DNA of 64,000 nucleotides from Pseudanabaena sp. PCC 7367 (GCF_000317065.1 NC_019701.1:4102001-4166000); one strand, 5' to 3'. Positions 8,970 to 18,517 are shown, counted from the stretch's first letter. A program made the numbers and translations. Notes: generated by a model not told the origin, from the sequence alone.

Positions 8970-10295
8970 ATGAACGAATTTAACCGACGTAAGTTTTTGA
9001 TTTTGGGTTCTGCGTCACTAGCCACTACCCTACTGCTAAAGGCTTGTGCCAGCCCCGAAGCCCCTGCTCCAACTGAGCCCACTACAACCACAGAAGAGCC
9101 AGATACCCCTGCGGCTACTGATGGCGATACGATCAAAGTAGGGATTTTGCACTCCCTCAGCGGCACCATGGCGATCAGTGAAAAGAGTGTAGTTGATGCC
9201 GAACAATTGGCGATCAAAGAAATCAATGAAGCTGGTGGTGTATTAGGCAAGCAGATCGAAGCGATCGTTGAAGATGGTGCTTCCGATTGGCCGACCTTTG
9301 CGGAAAAAGCTGCCAAGCTGATCGATCAAGATGAAGTGGTAACTGTATTTGGTTGCTGGACTTCCGCCAGTCGCAAAGCTGTGCTGCCAGTATTCGAGAA
9401 CAAAGACCACATGCTCTGGTATCCAGTCCAGTATGAAGGCCAAGAATGTTCTAAAAACATCTTCTACACTGGCGCTGCTCCCAACCAGCAGATCGAACCA
9501 GCCGTAGATTGGCTGTTGGAAAACAAAGGCACTGACTTCTTCCTGGTCGGTTCTGACTATGTGTTCCCCCGTACCGCCAACACAATCATCAAGGCTCAGC
9601 TTGAAGCCAACGGTGGCACAACCGTGGGTGAAGACTATATTCCCTTGGGTAGTACCGAAGTTACGCCAATCATCACCAAAATCAAGGCTGCCTTGCCCGA
9701 TGGTGGTGTAATCTTCAACTCCCTCAATGGTGACAGCAATGTTGCTTTCTTCAAACAGCTAGAAGGTGCTGGCTTGACCGCTGATCAATACCCCACCATG
9801 TCGGTCAGTATCGCAGAAGAAGAAGTCAGAGCGATCGGCCCTGATATCCTCAAGGGTCACTATGCCGCTTGGAACTACTTCCAAACCGTTGAATCAGATG
9901 CTAGCAATGCATTTGTGGAAGCATTTAAGGCCGAATATGGTGACGATCGCGTTGTCAATGACCCGATGGAAGCCGCTTATGTGATGGTAAAAATCTGGAG
10001 CCAAGCGGTAGAAACTGCTGGCACCACTGATCTAGAGCCTGTGCGCGAAGCTGCCCTGGGTCAAACCCTTGAAGCCCCTGGTGGTACCTACACCCTGGAA
10101 AATAACCATCACCTATCTAAGGTAGTCCGGATTGGCGAAGTCCGTGATGATGGTCTATTTGAGATTGTCTTTGCAACCGACGGGCCGGTAACGCCAATTC
10201 CCTGGAACCAATATGTGGCTGAGACCAAAGGTTTTGCCTGCGATTGGTCTGATCCAGACAAGGGCGGCAAGTACGAAGATCCTAGCTTAACCTAG
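8970..10295 (+). CDS. urtA: Urea ABC transporter substrate-binding lipoprotein UrtA
   Basis: UrtA binds urea outside the cytoplasmic membrane and passes it to the UrtBC channel. The 441-residue protein opens with a twin-arginine signal (NRRKFL at 5-10), a hydrophobic stretch and a lipobox-like LLKAC with Cys26 as the likely lipid-modified residue, so it is probably Tat-exported and membrane-anchored. A Pro/Thr linker (about 29-50) precedes the type I periplasmic binding fold, which begins [18 protein letters not shown]. The segments [16 protein letters not shown] and [12 protein letters not shown] are typical of UrtA rather than of amino-acid-binding relatives. The Lys at position -2 of the lipobox is unusual. 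It is followed after a 309-bp gap by urtBCDE. Confidence 0.95.
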   Translation: MNEFNRRKFLILGSASLATTLLLKACASPEAPAPTEPTTTTEEPDTPAATDGDTIKVGILHSLSGTMAISEKSVVDAEQLAIKEINEAGGVLGKQIEAIVEDGASDWPTFAEKAAKLIDQDEVVTVFGCWTSASRKAVLPVFENKDHMLWYPVQYEGQECSKNIFYTGAAPNQQIEPAVDWLLENKGTDFFLVGSDYVFPRTANTIIKAQLEANGGTTVGEDYIPLGSTEVTPIITKIKAALPDGGVIFNSLNGDSNVAFFKQLEGAGLTADQYPTMSVSIAEEEVRAIGPDILKGHYAAWNYFQTVESDASNAFVEAFKAEYGDDRVVNDPMEAAYVMVKIWSQAVETAGTTDLEPVREAALGQTLEAPGGTYTLENNHHLSKVVRIGEVRDDGLFEIVFATDGPVTPIPWNQYVAETKGFACDWSDPDKGGKYEDPSLT

Positions 10296-10604
10296 TTATT
10301 TAGATTTAGTTATTTGGTGCTTTAACCAGCGTTTGACAGTATTTTATTTGTATTTTTAACAACTTAAATACTGCTGAACTGCTTGAGCTTCGCAACTGTT
10401 ATATGTTTGGGTAATGTGGTAGGCCTGTTGCCTCTAATCTTGCTAAGGATTATTGCTAGCTATATGTTTAGCCATATATTTGCAGGTCTAAACCCACCCC
10501 AAATATGTATTTAAGTGTGTGATCCGAGATACAGTTGCGAGTCGGTCACCCAGCGTACGATGTCAGAAACTAAACAAACTAGAATCTAGCCTAGGGAAAA
10601 CAAC
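10296..10604. other. urtA-urtB intergenic region
   Basis: This 309-bp gap is long for an operon and separates urtA from the tightly packed urtBCDE. It contains a possible NtcA box and -10 element (10519-10561) and no evident terminator or ORF. Confidence 0.55.
10519..10561 (+). promoter_or_regulatory. Possible NtcA-activated promoter for urtBCDE
   Basis: GTG-N8-TAC (10519-10532) is followed after exactly 23 bases by TACGAT (10556-10561), which fits TAN3T. The spacing equals that of the candidate upstream of urtA. The urtB start lies 44 bases further on. It could be a chance match. Confidence 0.3.
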
Positions 10605-11804
10605 TTGGTACTTGTACTCGAAGGAATATTCAATGGAATTAGCACAGGCTCGGTGTTGCTTTTGGCAGCGCTGGGTCTGGCGATTGTTTTTGGACTTATG
10701 GGCGTAATTAATATGGCCCATGGCGAACTTTTGATGATCGGTGGTTACACCACTTTTCTGGTGCAAAAGGGATTTGAATTCCTCGATGAAAAATGGTTCG
10801 GCTTTTCTATTCCCGTAGCCCTGATCGCTGCTTTTCTGGTCACGGCCATATTTGGCTTGATTTTGGAAAATGGCGTAATTAAATATTTGTATGGCAGGCC
10901 CCTGGAAACATTGCTGGCCACCTGGGGTGTAAGCTTGATTTTGCAGCAATTTGTACGCAGTGTGAACTGGGTGCTGGTGGCAGGGATCGCCATCTTTAGT
11001 GCCCTATTCTTTGGTGGCATGTGGTTGCTGAAGTGGCGCTTGGCCAAACGAATTGCCGATTGGGATCGCTGGCAAGCCCTGGCGGGTTTGGTTCTGTTTC
11101 CATTGTCAGCCGGGATTGCGATCGCAGTGGGTCTGGTCATGTCTAAGATCTATGAATTGACTGTGACTAAACCCTGGTTTGGCGCTCAGAATGTTGGCAT
11201 TGTGACCCCTGAATGGCTAACCGGCGGCCTGTTGCTAAGCGACATTGGTGTCCCGGAACCGATCGGCACGATCCAACTGCCAATGACGCGTTTGTTTATT
11301 CTGGGCTTAACGATCGCCTGTATTATTTGCATTTATCTATTTCTCAATGCCACCAGTTGGGGCTTGCGGATTCGTGCTGTCACCCAAAACCGCTCCATGA
11401 GTTCCTGTTTGGGAATTCCCACCAAAACCGTCGATTCCCTCACCTTTGCGATCGGCTCTGGTCTGGCTGGGATCGCTGGCTGTGCGGTAAGTTTTTTAGG
11501 CCCAGTTGGCCCCAATACTGGTCAGGCTTATATTGTGAATGCATTCATGGTGGTGGTAGTTGGCGGCGTAGGTAAACTGGTGGGCAGTATTATTGCCGCC
11601 CTGGGATTGGGCACGATCGATTATTTAATTGGCTCCGGTACGATCGCCCTTATTGCTACCCCGCTAAAACCTGTAGCAGAATTTTTTACCTTCTTCGCCA
11701 CCAGTAGCATGTCCAAGGTGATGCTATTTGCTTTGATTGTGGCATTCTTGCAATTCAAGCCCGCTGGTTTATTCCCTCAGAAAGGACGGACGGTCGATGC
11801 CTAG
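10605..11804 (+). CDS. urtB: Urea ABC transporter permease UrtB, TTG start
   Basis: This is the first of the two LivH/LivM-like membrane subunits that form the urea channel. The 399-residue protein begins LEGIFNGISTGSVLLLAALGLAI, the usual UrtB opening, and continues with VFGLMGVINMAHGELLMIGGY. About eight to ten hydrophobic segments follow. The start is TTG at 10605-10607: an in-frame stop lies at 10587-10589, there is no ATG or GTG between, and AGGGAAAA sits just upstream. The unusual start may lower expression relative to urtA. UrtC overlaps its last 8 bases. Confidence 0.93.
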   Translation: MVLVLEGIFNGISTGSVLLLAALGLAIVFGLMGVINMAHGELLMIGGYTTFLVQKGFEFLDEKWFGFSIPVALIAAFLVTAIFGLILENGVIKYLYGRPLETLLATWGVSLILQQFVRSVNWVLVAGIAIFSALFFGGMWLLKWRLAKRIADWDRWQALAGLVLFPLSAGIAIAVGLVMSKIYELTVTKPWFGAQNVGIVTPEWLTGGLLLSDIGVPEPIGTIQLPMTRLFILGLTIACIICIYLFLNATSWGLRIRAVTQNRSMSSCLGIPTKTVDSLTFAIGSGLAGIAGCAVSFLGPVGPNTGQAYIVNAFMVVVVGGVGKLVGSIIAALGLGTIDYLIGSGTIALIATPLKPVAEFFTFFATSSMSKVMLFALIVAFLQFKPAGLFPQKGRTVDA

Positions 11805-13116
11805 CCAAAAGCCCAAGAGTGAGTTAGACCAGGATAAATTGGGAGCGATGTCGGATTCACCAGTTAATCCAAGTAAGACGGATGCAGTGGTTAGCGATCT
11901 TGATCCTGATCCTGATCCTGACGAGCTAACCGCAAATTCTGCCTCAGTTCAATCTAAACCAAGTCTATGGCGATCGCTTCGTGCCCTTAGAGGTGAGGCG
12001 ATTGCTGTAGTGGTGATTGGTTTGCTGTTGGCCTTTGTGGTGCCGCCGATTTTAACTGCGATCGGTCAGGAATTTAGGATTACATTGATGGGCAGGTTTT
12101 TAGCCCTGGCGATCGTGGCGCTGGGCATAGATCTAATCTGGGGTTACACCGGCCTGCTCAGTCTTGGGCATGGGGTATTCTTTTCGCTGGGTGGTTATGC
12201 CCTGGCCATGCATTTAAAGTTACAAATTCCCGCCGATGCCAGCAGTCAATTACCAGAGTTCATGGGACTCTATGGCGTAGATGAATTACCCTGGTTCTGG
12301 CAGCCATTCTATTCATTTCCGTTTACGCTAATAGCTTTGATGGTAATCCCGGCGATCGTGGCTGGCATTCTGGGCTATCTGGTATTTCGCAATCGGATTC
12401 GTGGGGTTTATTTCTCGATCCTGACCCAGGCCACCACGATCATTTTCTTTAACTTTTTTAATGGCCAGCAAAAATTAATCAATGGCACCAATGGCCTGAC
12501 CGACTTCAACACGATCCTGGGTGCGGATGTAAATTCTGATAGTACCCAACGCGCTTTTTATCTGCTTACGATCGTGGTGCTGGCCGCTGCCTATGCGCTC
12601 TGTCGCTGGCTCACCAGTGGTAGCTTTGGCCGATTGCTGGTGGCGATCCGCGATGACGAGGCGCGGGTGAGATTCTCTGGCTATAATCCCACCTGGTTCA
12701 AGGTATTGGTATTTGCCATTTCCGCTGCCCTGGCTGGTATTGGTGGCGCTCTGTATACGCCCCAAACTGGGATTATTTCACCAGACACGATGAACATAGC
12801 CTTTTCGATCGAGATGGTAATTTGGGTAGCCGTAGGTGGCCGTGCCAGCCTGGTTGGCGCAATTTTAGGCGCTCTGGTAGTTAATTTCAGCAGTAGTATT
12901 TTAAGTGAACAGTTTCCGGCGGTGTGGTCATTTTCGCTGGGTGCTTTGTTCTTGATCGTAGTGTTGGCATTGCCCCAGGGGATTTTAGGCTGGTTTCGAT
13001 CGCGCGGCTGGGAGAAACTACTCTATATCTTTGGTTGGCGCAAGCGTAGCTACACCTACCCCAGTTTAGAAGAAGACCCAGAGGTGCAGTATGAACGAAA
13101 GAATATTGGAAATTGA
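11797..13116 (+). CDS. urtC: Urea ABC transporter permease UrtC
   Basis: This is the LivM-like second membrane subunit of the urea importer, 439 residues from the ATG at 11797-11799. I prefer this to the longer reading from 11737 because AAAGGA lies about 10 bases upstream and the overlap with urtB shrinks to 8 bases; an ATG at 11848 is also possible. About 65 hydrophilic residues, including an Asp-Pro run from a GATCCT triplication, precede the first membrane helix, making it longer than usual. The typical motif LDLIWGYTGLLSLGHGVFFSLGGY appears near residue 110 as IDLIWGYTGLLSLGHG. It overlaps urtD by 26 bases. Confidence 0.93.
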   Translation: MPSQKPKSELDQDKLGAMSDSPVNPSKTDAVVSDLDPDPDPDELTANSASVQSKPSLWRSLRALRGEAIAVVVIGLLLAFVVPPILTAIGQEFRITLMGRFLALAIVALGIDLIWGYTGLLSLGHGVFFSLGGYALAMHLKLQIPADASSQLPEFMGLYGVDELPWFWQPFYSFPFTLIALMVIPAIVAGILGYLVFRNRIRGVYFSILTQATTIIFFNFFNGQQKLINGTNGLTDFNTILGADVNSDSTQRAFYLLTIVVLAAAYALCRWLTSGSFGRLLVAIRDDEARVRFSGYNPTWFKVLVFAISAALAGIGGALYTPQTGIISPDTMNIAFSIEMVIWVAVGGRASLVGAILGALVVNFSSSILSEQFPAVWSFSLGALFLIVVLALPQGILGWFRSRGWEKLLYIFGWRKRSYTYPSLEEDPEVQYERKNIGN

Positions 13117-13849
13117 GAACCTCACCGTTAGCTTTGATGGCTTTAAGGCGCTTAATGAGCTTAACTTTTCGATGGAAAAGGGCGAGCTGCGGGTGATTAT
13201 TGGCCCCAATGGCGCTGGCAAAACCACCTTTTTAGATGTGATTACTGGCAAAGTAAAGCCCACGATCGGCCAGGTACGGTTTAAGGGTAAAAATTTACGA
13301 TCGCTAAAGGAGCATAATATTGCCCAGCTTGGCATTGGCCGCAAGTTTCAAACCCCCAGGGTCTATCTTAACCTTACGCCCAGGGAAAATCTGGGACTGT
13401 CGGCCAGCCGTGATAAAAATGTGATTAGTAATTTGTTTAAGCGATCGACAGTTAGAGAAAGGCGACAGGTAGAACATCTGTTGGGTGTGATTGGCTTGAC
13501 CGCCAAGGCCGACATCAAAGCCGATCTGCTTTCCCACGGCGAAAAACAATGGCTGGAAATTGGTATGTTAGTGGCACAATCACCTGATTTACTGTTGGTG
13601 GACGAACCAGTGGCTGGATTAACCGATGAAGAAACCGCCAAAACTGGTAAGCTGCTCACCGATCTAGCCGAAGATCATTCGATTATTGTGATTGAACATG
13701 ATATGGAGTTTGTGCGGCAGATCGCCCGCAAGGTAACGGTTTTGCACGAGGGCACAGTGCTGTGTGAGGGCAATATTGAAGAAGTTCAAAATGATCCGCG
13801 TGTGATCGAAGTTTATCTGGGTCAATCTGAAGAGGACGAGGCAGCTTAA
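13091..13849 (+). CDS. urtD: Urea ABC transporter ATPase UrtD
   Basis: This is a 252-residue LivG-like ATPase, one of the two nucleotide-binding subunits that drive urea import. Walker A (GPNGAGKT) is at 38-45, the variant signature LSHGEKQWLEIGM is near 138, and Walker B (LLLVDEPVAGL) is near 157. The His in place of the first Gly of the canonical LSGGQ is usual for UrtD. The ATG at 13091 lies inside the end of urtC, with GAGGTG upstream. Such overlap implies translational coupling. urtE follows after 2 bases. Confidence 0.95.
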   Translation: MNERILEIENLTVSFDGFKALNELNFSMEKGELRVIIGPNGAGKTTFLDVITGKVKPTIGQVRFKGKNLRSLKEHNIAQLGIGRKFQTPRVYLNLTPRENLGLSASRDKNVISNLFKRSTVRERRQVEHLLGVIGLTAKADIKADLLSHGEKQWLEIGMLVAQSPDLLLVDEPVAGLTDEETAKTGKLLTDLAEDHSIIVIEHDMEFVRQIARKVTVLHEGTVLCEGNIEEVQNDPRVIEVYLGQSEEDEAA

Positions 13850-13851
13850 TA

Positions 13852-14628
13852 ATGAGTAGTAGTTCGATCGCCAAAGACATCATCCAAACTAACCATAGTC
13901 GAGGTGACCAAGTACCAACCTTGCACATTACTAATCTGGATGTCTATTATGGCGAAAGCCATATCCTGCGCAATGTGGATATGAGTGTATTGCCAGGTCA
14001 AATGGTCTGTTTGATTGGTCGTAATGGGGTGGGCAAAACTACGCTGCTTAAAACTGTGATTGGTTTGCTGTCGGCTCGACGCGGCAAGGTGGAGCTAAAG
14101 GATCAGTTAATCAATTCACTTACCCCCGATCGCCGGGCTAGATTGGGCGTTGGCTATGTCCCCCAGGGACGAGAGATTATCCCCCGCCTCACCGTCAAAG
14201 AAAATTTGTTTTTGGGTATGGAAGCATTACCACCCAGAAAGCGTAAAAACAAAGGCGCGATCAATGCCACGATCGATCTGGTATACGAACTATTCCCAGT
14301 AATCAAAGAAATGCTGAGTCGAATGGGCGGCGACCTCAGCGGTGGGCAACAACAACAATTGGCGATCGGTCGTGCTTTGATGGGGCAGCCCGAATTATTA
14401 TTACTCGATGAACCGACTGAAGGCATCCAACCTTCAATTATCCTAGAGATTGAAGCGGCGGTTAAGCAGATCGCGGCGGCAGGCACGTCAGTTTTGCTGG
14501 TGGAGCAGCACTTGCATTTTGTTAAACAGGCCGATTGGTACTATGCCATGCAAAAGGGCGGGATTGTTTCTTCTGGTGTAACTGCTGACCTGAGTAATGA
14601 AGTGATTCAACACTTCTTAGCTGTTTAG
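13852..14628 (+). CDS. urtE: Urea ABC transporter ATPase UrtE
   Basis: This is a 258-residue LivF-like ATPase, the partner of UrtD. Walker A (GRNGVGKT) is at 56-63, the signature LSGGQQQQLAIGRAL near 161, and Walker B (LLLLDEPTEGIQPS) near 181. About 22 residues (MSSSSIAKDIIQTNHSRGDQ) precede the usual UrtE start at LHITNLDVYYGE, and no better-placed ATG exists between them. It is the last gene of the urt cluster. The next gene is on the opposite strand and ends 34 bases past the urtE stop, so the two are convergent. Confidence 0.95.
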   Translation: MSSSSIAKDIIQTNHSRGDQVPTLHITNLDVYYGESHILRNVDMSVLPGQMVCLIGRNGVGKTTLLKTVIGLLSARRGKVELKDQLINSLTPDRRARLGVGYVPQGREIIPRLTVKENLFLGMEALPPRKRKNKGAINATIDLVYELFPVIKEMLSRMGGDLSGGQQQQLAIGRALMGQPELLLLDEPTEGIQPSIILEIEAAVKQIAAAGTSVLLVEQHLHFVKQADWYYAMQKGGIVSSGVTADLSNEVIQHFLAV

Positions 14629-14662
14629 TTTTTTGATTTAAAAATTTAAAATATTAACTTAA

Positions 14663-14917
14663 TTAATTTTCTCGTTCCGTCATCAATTCATAATTACCCG
14701 AAGAAGAGAAATTAGAAGAATCATATAAAAATCTAGACACTTCATCTTCCAAACGATGGATCAGGTGTGCTTCGATCGTATTGTTGCAGCGGAGTGAGGC
14801 CAGATAACCATCCACATATAGACGAAGTTCGTCACGAGTGTAACCTCGATCTTTCAATTCAACCAGGGAATCAGTAATTTTCTGGTAATTTCGGATTGTG
14901 CGAGTGTCTTGAAGCAT
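14663..14917 (-). CDS. Small conserved cyanobacterial protein
   Basis: This 84-residue, charged, probably helical and soluble protein begins MLQDTRTIRNYQKITDSLVEL. I recall near-identical openings in many cyanobacterial genomes (possibly family DUF6761), but no function is established. It has no membrane segment, signal or Cys pair. The middle (DELRLYVDGYLASLR) and end (IEAHLIHRLEDEVSRFLYD) read as amphipathic helices. It is a single-gene unit converging on urtE. The ATG at 14915-14917 is the only plausible start. Confidence 0.72.
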   Translation of the reverse strand: MLQDTRTIRNYQKITDSLVELKDRGYTRDELRLYVDGYLASLRCNNTIEAHLIHRLEDEVSRFLYDSSNFSSSGNYELMTEREN

Positions 14918-15308
14918 GGCTTTTAGAGAAGGAAATCAATACTTAAGCAACGATATCTTAAGGTTTGTATATAGTGTATCAAGAAATTTAACTTTACTTT
15001 GGCGAAAAGATACAATCTTTGGGATCTTTGGGATCTTTGGGAATTATGACCGGGCACTTAGATATATTGTTCCTTAATCTATTCATACCCAAGTTTTGAC
15101 CAGGATCTAACTATAGTAAGCAAGTTAGTAGATTTCTTAATCTTTGTTAGCAAAAGAAAAGATCGATCGGCAATAATCACTTGAACCAGACATTTATCCT
15201 TTGGTTGTAATAGTTATAGCTAATTCTGGCACCAATCAACCAGACCTAATTTCCGCCCCAATCCTACTGGTTTGGTAGGGTTTACCGCCTAACTCTCTCT
15301 CTTAGCGA
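14918..15308. other. Intergenic region with 9-bp triple repeat
   Basis: This 391-bp spacer contains a perfect tandem triplication of ATCTTTGGG at 15015-15041. It probably holds the promoter of the small minus-strand gene ending at 14663. No RNA or ORF is apparent. Confidence 0.6.
15015..15041. repeat. 9-bp perfect tandem triplication
   Basis: ATCTTTGGG occurs three times head to tail, about 100 bases upstream of the start of the small conserved minus-strand gene. Confidence 0.9.
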
Positions 15309-15830
15309 TTAAACAGGGCTACCACCATAGATTGGCAGAGCCTCAGCCCAATTGGGCGATCGCCCCTGTTGCCACTGCTCAAACGCCAATTCTAATAGCC
15401 CCTGGCTGTCCGATCGAGGTGGTTCAAAATTGCGGCAATAGGCAGAAATTGCATCACAATCGATCGCAAATACTGGTAGATCTAACTGCTGCCCCAGGGT
15501 TCGTGCCAAAACTACACCGATGCGGGTGCTGGTAAAACTTCCCTTGCCACTGGCGATCGCAATAAATACTAGATCTTGCCAGCTCAATTCGGCCATTACC
15601 TCCGCCAAGCAGGTATGGATCTGGTGAGATAGATCGCGCCCCAAGTGCCAGGCACGATCGATCGGCTTGGTCAAAGCAGTCTCGCTACGATTGTATATTT
15701 GTGCCCTAGACTCAGAATTATCGAGATGATCGAGCTGCAAATCTGACACATTTAACCGAATTGGCTCAATCTCAGCGATCGTAATCCCCAATTCAGCCGT
15801 AGTAGTGTGGAGGGCAAGAGCGATTTTCAT
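15309..15830 (-). CDS. tsaB: tRNA threonylcarbamoyladenosine synthesis protein TsaB
   Basis: TsaB is the inactive Kae1-like partner that activates TsaD in making t6A37 of ANN-decoding tRNAs. From the ATG at 15828-15830 the protein is 173 residues and opens MKIALALHTTTAELGITI, the ASKHA fold start. The segment IASGKGSFTSTRIGVVLARTLG matches the family motif GPGSFTGLRIG with altered glycines. A longer reading adds a hydrophobic leader (MSFFCGLIFWINFL) that is not expected for this protein. It is shorter than the roughly 220 residues of typical TsaB and ends soon after the fold core, as in some cyanobacterial versions. Confidence 0.85.
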   Translation of the reverse strand: MKIALALHTTTAELGITIAEIEPIRLNVSDLQLDHLDNSESRAQIYNRSETALTKPIDRAWHLGRDLSHQIHTCLAEVMAELSWQDLVFIAIASGKGSFTSTRIGVVLARTLGQQLDLPVFAIDCDAISAYCRNFEPPRSDSQGLLELAFEQWQQGRSPNWAEALPIYGGSPV

Positions 15831-15960
15831 CAAAAAATTAATCCAGAAAATTAATCCACAAAAAAAAGACAACTGCGATCGTTGCCTGAGCTAAAAGTTA
15901 TAAGTACTTAAATTTCTAGTTACAAATTTTTAGAGTCTTTTGCTAGATTAGCTACAGCAC
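15831..15960. other. Short spacer upstream of tsaB
   Basis: 130 bp between tsaB and the Asn-rich protein gene, AT-rich, with a poly-A run near 15860. The likely tsaB promoter lies here; no clear box could be chosen. Confidence 0.35.
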
Positions 15961-16176
15961 CTAGTTATCAGTTGCCGTTGTGCTATTCGACTCTTCATTA
16001 CTATTACTGTTATTACTGTTTTCAGAATTGTTATTTTCTTTGTTGGTATTAAAACCATCGCCGGAATTATTGTATCTACGGCGGAAACGATTGCTGTTAG
16101 AGCGCTTGCGAAACTTACGTGCGTAGGCCTGATTGCGAAGAGCTTTTTCTTTTTTTAAGTTACGGCGCTTAGCCAT
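15961..16176 (-). CDS. Small basic Asn-rich cyanobacterial protein
   Basis: This 71-residue protein has two halves. The first 35 residues are strongly basic (MAKRRNLKKEKALRNQAYARKFRKR), and the rest is almost only Asn, Ser, Glu and Thr, probably disordered and encoded by AAT/AAC-rich codon runs. I recall the basic opening as conserved among cyanobacteria. It looks like an RNA-binding or ribosome-associated tail, but no function is known. The Asn-rich half is a low-complexity region prone to length change. It lies between tsaB and the HD-GYP gene, all on the minus strand, with separate spacers. Confidence 0.7.
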   Translation of the reverse strand: MAKRRNLKKEKALRNQAYARKFRKRSNSNRFRRRYNNSGDGFNTNKENNNSENSNNSNSNEESNSTTATDN

Positions 16177-16230
16177 ATTAATCCGTACTACCTCATTAAA
16201 TGTTGCATTTGCACCTTAGCATAAATTGGC

Positions 16231-17946
16231 CTAGCCTGAATTTTTGGGCGTATAACCAGGAATCTTAGTTAGATCGACGTTATCGATCTGATCTGGATCC
16301 ATATGCTCCAAGGCATAGCGTAAATAAACCTGCTCATCGATGAATAGATCAAATAGATCGGGATCGATGTGGTTATCTAATTTCATCTTGCCCAAAATGG
16401 TAAGACATTCCGTCAGCGTCTTGCCTTTTTTATAGGGGCGATCCTTAGCACTCAGGGCTTCAAAAATATCCGCGATCCCCATCATTCTAGCCGGAATCGA
16501 CATTTCTTCCCGCTTCAATCCCTTTGGATATCCCTTCCCATCCATCCGTTCATGGTGACCACCGGCCAATTCAGGCACGCGGCGCAGGTTCTTGGGATAG
16601 GGCAAGGCTTCAAGCATATCGATCGTCACCACCATATGGTGATTAATAATATCTCGCTCTTCTTTGGTGAGAGTGCCTTTTGTCACGTTGAGATTATAGA
16701 CTTCTTCCTCGGTAAGAAAATTAGTTTTATTACCCGATTGATCGACCCATTGATACTCAGAAATTTGCAATACGCGTTCTTTTAATTGCTCGGACATGAA
16801 CTCTGAGCCCATATTACAAATATGCAAAAACTGACGATCTTGATCTAGTTGCTGCAGGGTTTGTTGATAATTAGCCGCCAGCTTTTCTATAGTTGTAGAG
16901 AGATCCACTTGGGGTGAAGCTTCCAGGAGGGCAACCTTTTGCTTGAGCAATTCAATTTCGGCATCCCGCTTCAGCACTTCAAATCTGGTGTCTACCAGCT
17001 TAATCCGATCGAATATGGTTTCTAGCTTGGTAGCTTTATCAATTACATGCACCGGCGTGGTTACTTTGCCGCAATCATGTACCAGGCCAGCGATCTTTAG
17101 CTCATATAGCTCCTCTTCGGTCATGCTGAAATCCTGGAAAACACCAGATTCCACCCCGCAAGCAGCTTCCGCCATCATCATCGTCAGGATTGGCACCCGC
17201 CGACAATGGCCACCGGTGTAGGGGGATTTATCATCGATCGCCTTAGCGATGAGACTAATAAAGGATTCAAATAGCAGCCGGAACTCTTGCACCAGCTTAT
17301 GGTTGGTCAGGGCGATCGCCGCCTGTGATGCCAATGACTCCGCTACTCGTTTGGCCTGATCCGAGAAAGGAATAATCTCGCCAGTGGTTGAATCCTGAGC
17401 ATTAATTAACTGCAATACACCAATTAGCTCATGCTCATGGTTATACATTGGCACCGTCAGAAATGACTTGGAGCGATAGCCCATTTTTTTATCAAAAGAG
17501 CGCGTGCCAGCAAAGTCAAACCCTTCTGCCGCATAGGCATCGGGAATATTAATAGTTTCATTATGAACCGCCGCGTAGGCCGCCACCATACAATCATTGG
17601 TATTGCCCTCAATGCCGTAGAGGGGAATTGGATCAAATGGGATCGGAATACCAGTAGTCCCCCCCATTTTGATCTGCAAGGATTCAGTCAGCATGATCTC
17701 AAACCTTAGGTGGCGATCGTCTGTAGCGGTGTAAATCGTGCCACCATCAGCATTAAGAATACTCTTGGCTCCAGTTAAAATCATCTCCAGCAAACTGCGG
17801 GTGTCTCGCTGCGCCGAAAGGGCAATGCCGATCGCATTTAGCTTTTCGACCCGTTCAAATATTTCCGTCCCCACCACAGAAGCGATTTCCACTGGGTGTG
17901 AAGAGTTATTTGCATTTAGCTTAGCTTCAACCATATCAGGACTCAA
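16231..17946 (-). CDS. GAF-HD-GYP protein, probable cyclic-di-GMP phosphodiesterase
   Basis: This is a 571-residue soluble signalling protein. A GAF sensor domain spans about 45-215, with the segment RSFDKKMGYRSKSFLTVPMYN typical of its second half. The HD-GYP domain follows: His248, the metal-binding His290-Asp291 in GLVHDCGKV, His-His at 464-465 in GGHHERMDGKGYP and GYP at 472-474, then IPARMMGIADIFEALSAKDRPY. Catalytic residues look intact, so hydrolysis of cyclic-di-GMP is likely. About 130 residues, including a coiled coil (320-370), separate HDCGK from TLTKEER, where canonical domains have a short link. It is transcribed alone. Confidence 0.88.
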   Translation of the reverse strand: MSPDMVEAKLNANNSSHPVEIASVVGTEIFERVEKLNAIGIALSAQRDTRSLLEMILTGAKSILNADGGTIYTATDDRHLRFEIMLTESLQIKMGGTTGIPIPFDPIPLYGIEGNTNDCMVAAYAAVHNETINIPDAYAAEGFDFAGTRSFDKKMGYRSKSFLTVPMYNHEHELIGVLQLINAQDSTTGEIIPFSDQAKRVAESLASQAAIALTNHKLVQEFRLLFESFISLIAKAIDDKSPYTGGHCRRVPILTMMMAEAACGVESGVFQDFSMTEEELYELKIAGLVHDCGKVTTPVHVIDKATKLETIFDRIKLVDTRFEVLKRDAEIELLKQKVALLEASPQVDLSTTIEKLAANYQQTLQQLDQDRQFLHICNMGSEFMSEQLKERVLQISEYQWVDQSGNKTNFLTEEEVYNLNVTKGTLTKEERDIINHHMVVTIDMLEALPYPKNLRRVPELAGGHHERMDGKGYPKGLKREEMSIPARMMGIADIFEALSAKDRPYKKGKTLTECLTILGKMKLDNHIDPDLFDLFIDEQVYLRYALEHMDPDQIDNVDLTKIPGYTPKNSG

Positions 17947-18517
17947 GGAATGATTAACTTGCTCAACTGATCGATCGCCTTCACGATATTCACAAAAATT
18001 GATGCTTAGTCACAAATTGGCATTATTAATTTAATCGCCAACCAGTCCATCTCTATTATGACTAACCCCACTAATTATTAATATTATTAATACTCGATCA
18101 ACCTGGCTTTGATGCCTAATTTCATGCTTAGAACAATATTTTCCCTAGCGCTCCATCAAATTAGGATTGAGGTGCAACACCCTGGATAGGTTACTTGCCA
18201 TGCAAGTAGTTTGAAACCAAGCAAGACAAAGCATTAATCACAAACCGTCGATCGTAAGATTAGTCATACTATACTTACATCCTTAGCACCTATATCCTCG
18301 GCCAATCACACGAATCACACGAATACTACCAGATATCCTGGCAATAGGTATTTTTCTTGTTTTTATTATGGTTTTATTGTGCCTAATTATGCTCAAGCAT
18401 CGCTTTTTGCGGCCAGGAGTTAAGTATAGAAAGTTACCAAATATCTTCAGGCTGAGATAGTTAATCTTGCTGAAGCCGATAACTTTAGGTGCGATCGCTT
18501 ACTATTAATTGCTCAAC
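17947..18517. other. Intergenic region with 9-bp duplication
   Basis: This 571-bp AT-rich spacer has ATCACACGA twice at 18305-18322. A 30-codon ATG reading frame near 18370 has no ribosome-binding site and is not supported. No hairpin or RNA gene is recognised. Confidence 0.55.

Noticed and set aside
9243-9443. Minus-strand frames opposite urtA and other urt genes
   Set aside because: They are shadows of well-supported plus-strand coding sequence.
18368-18460. 30-codon ORF with hydrophobic start
   Set aside because: No ribosome-binding site and no similarity to known small membrane proteins.
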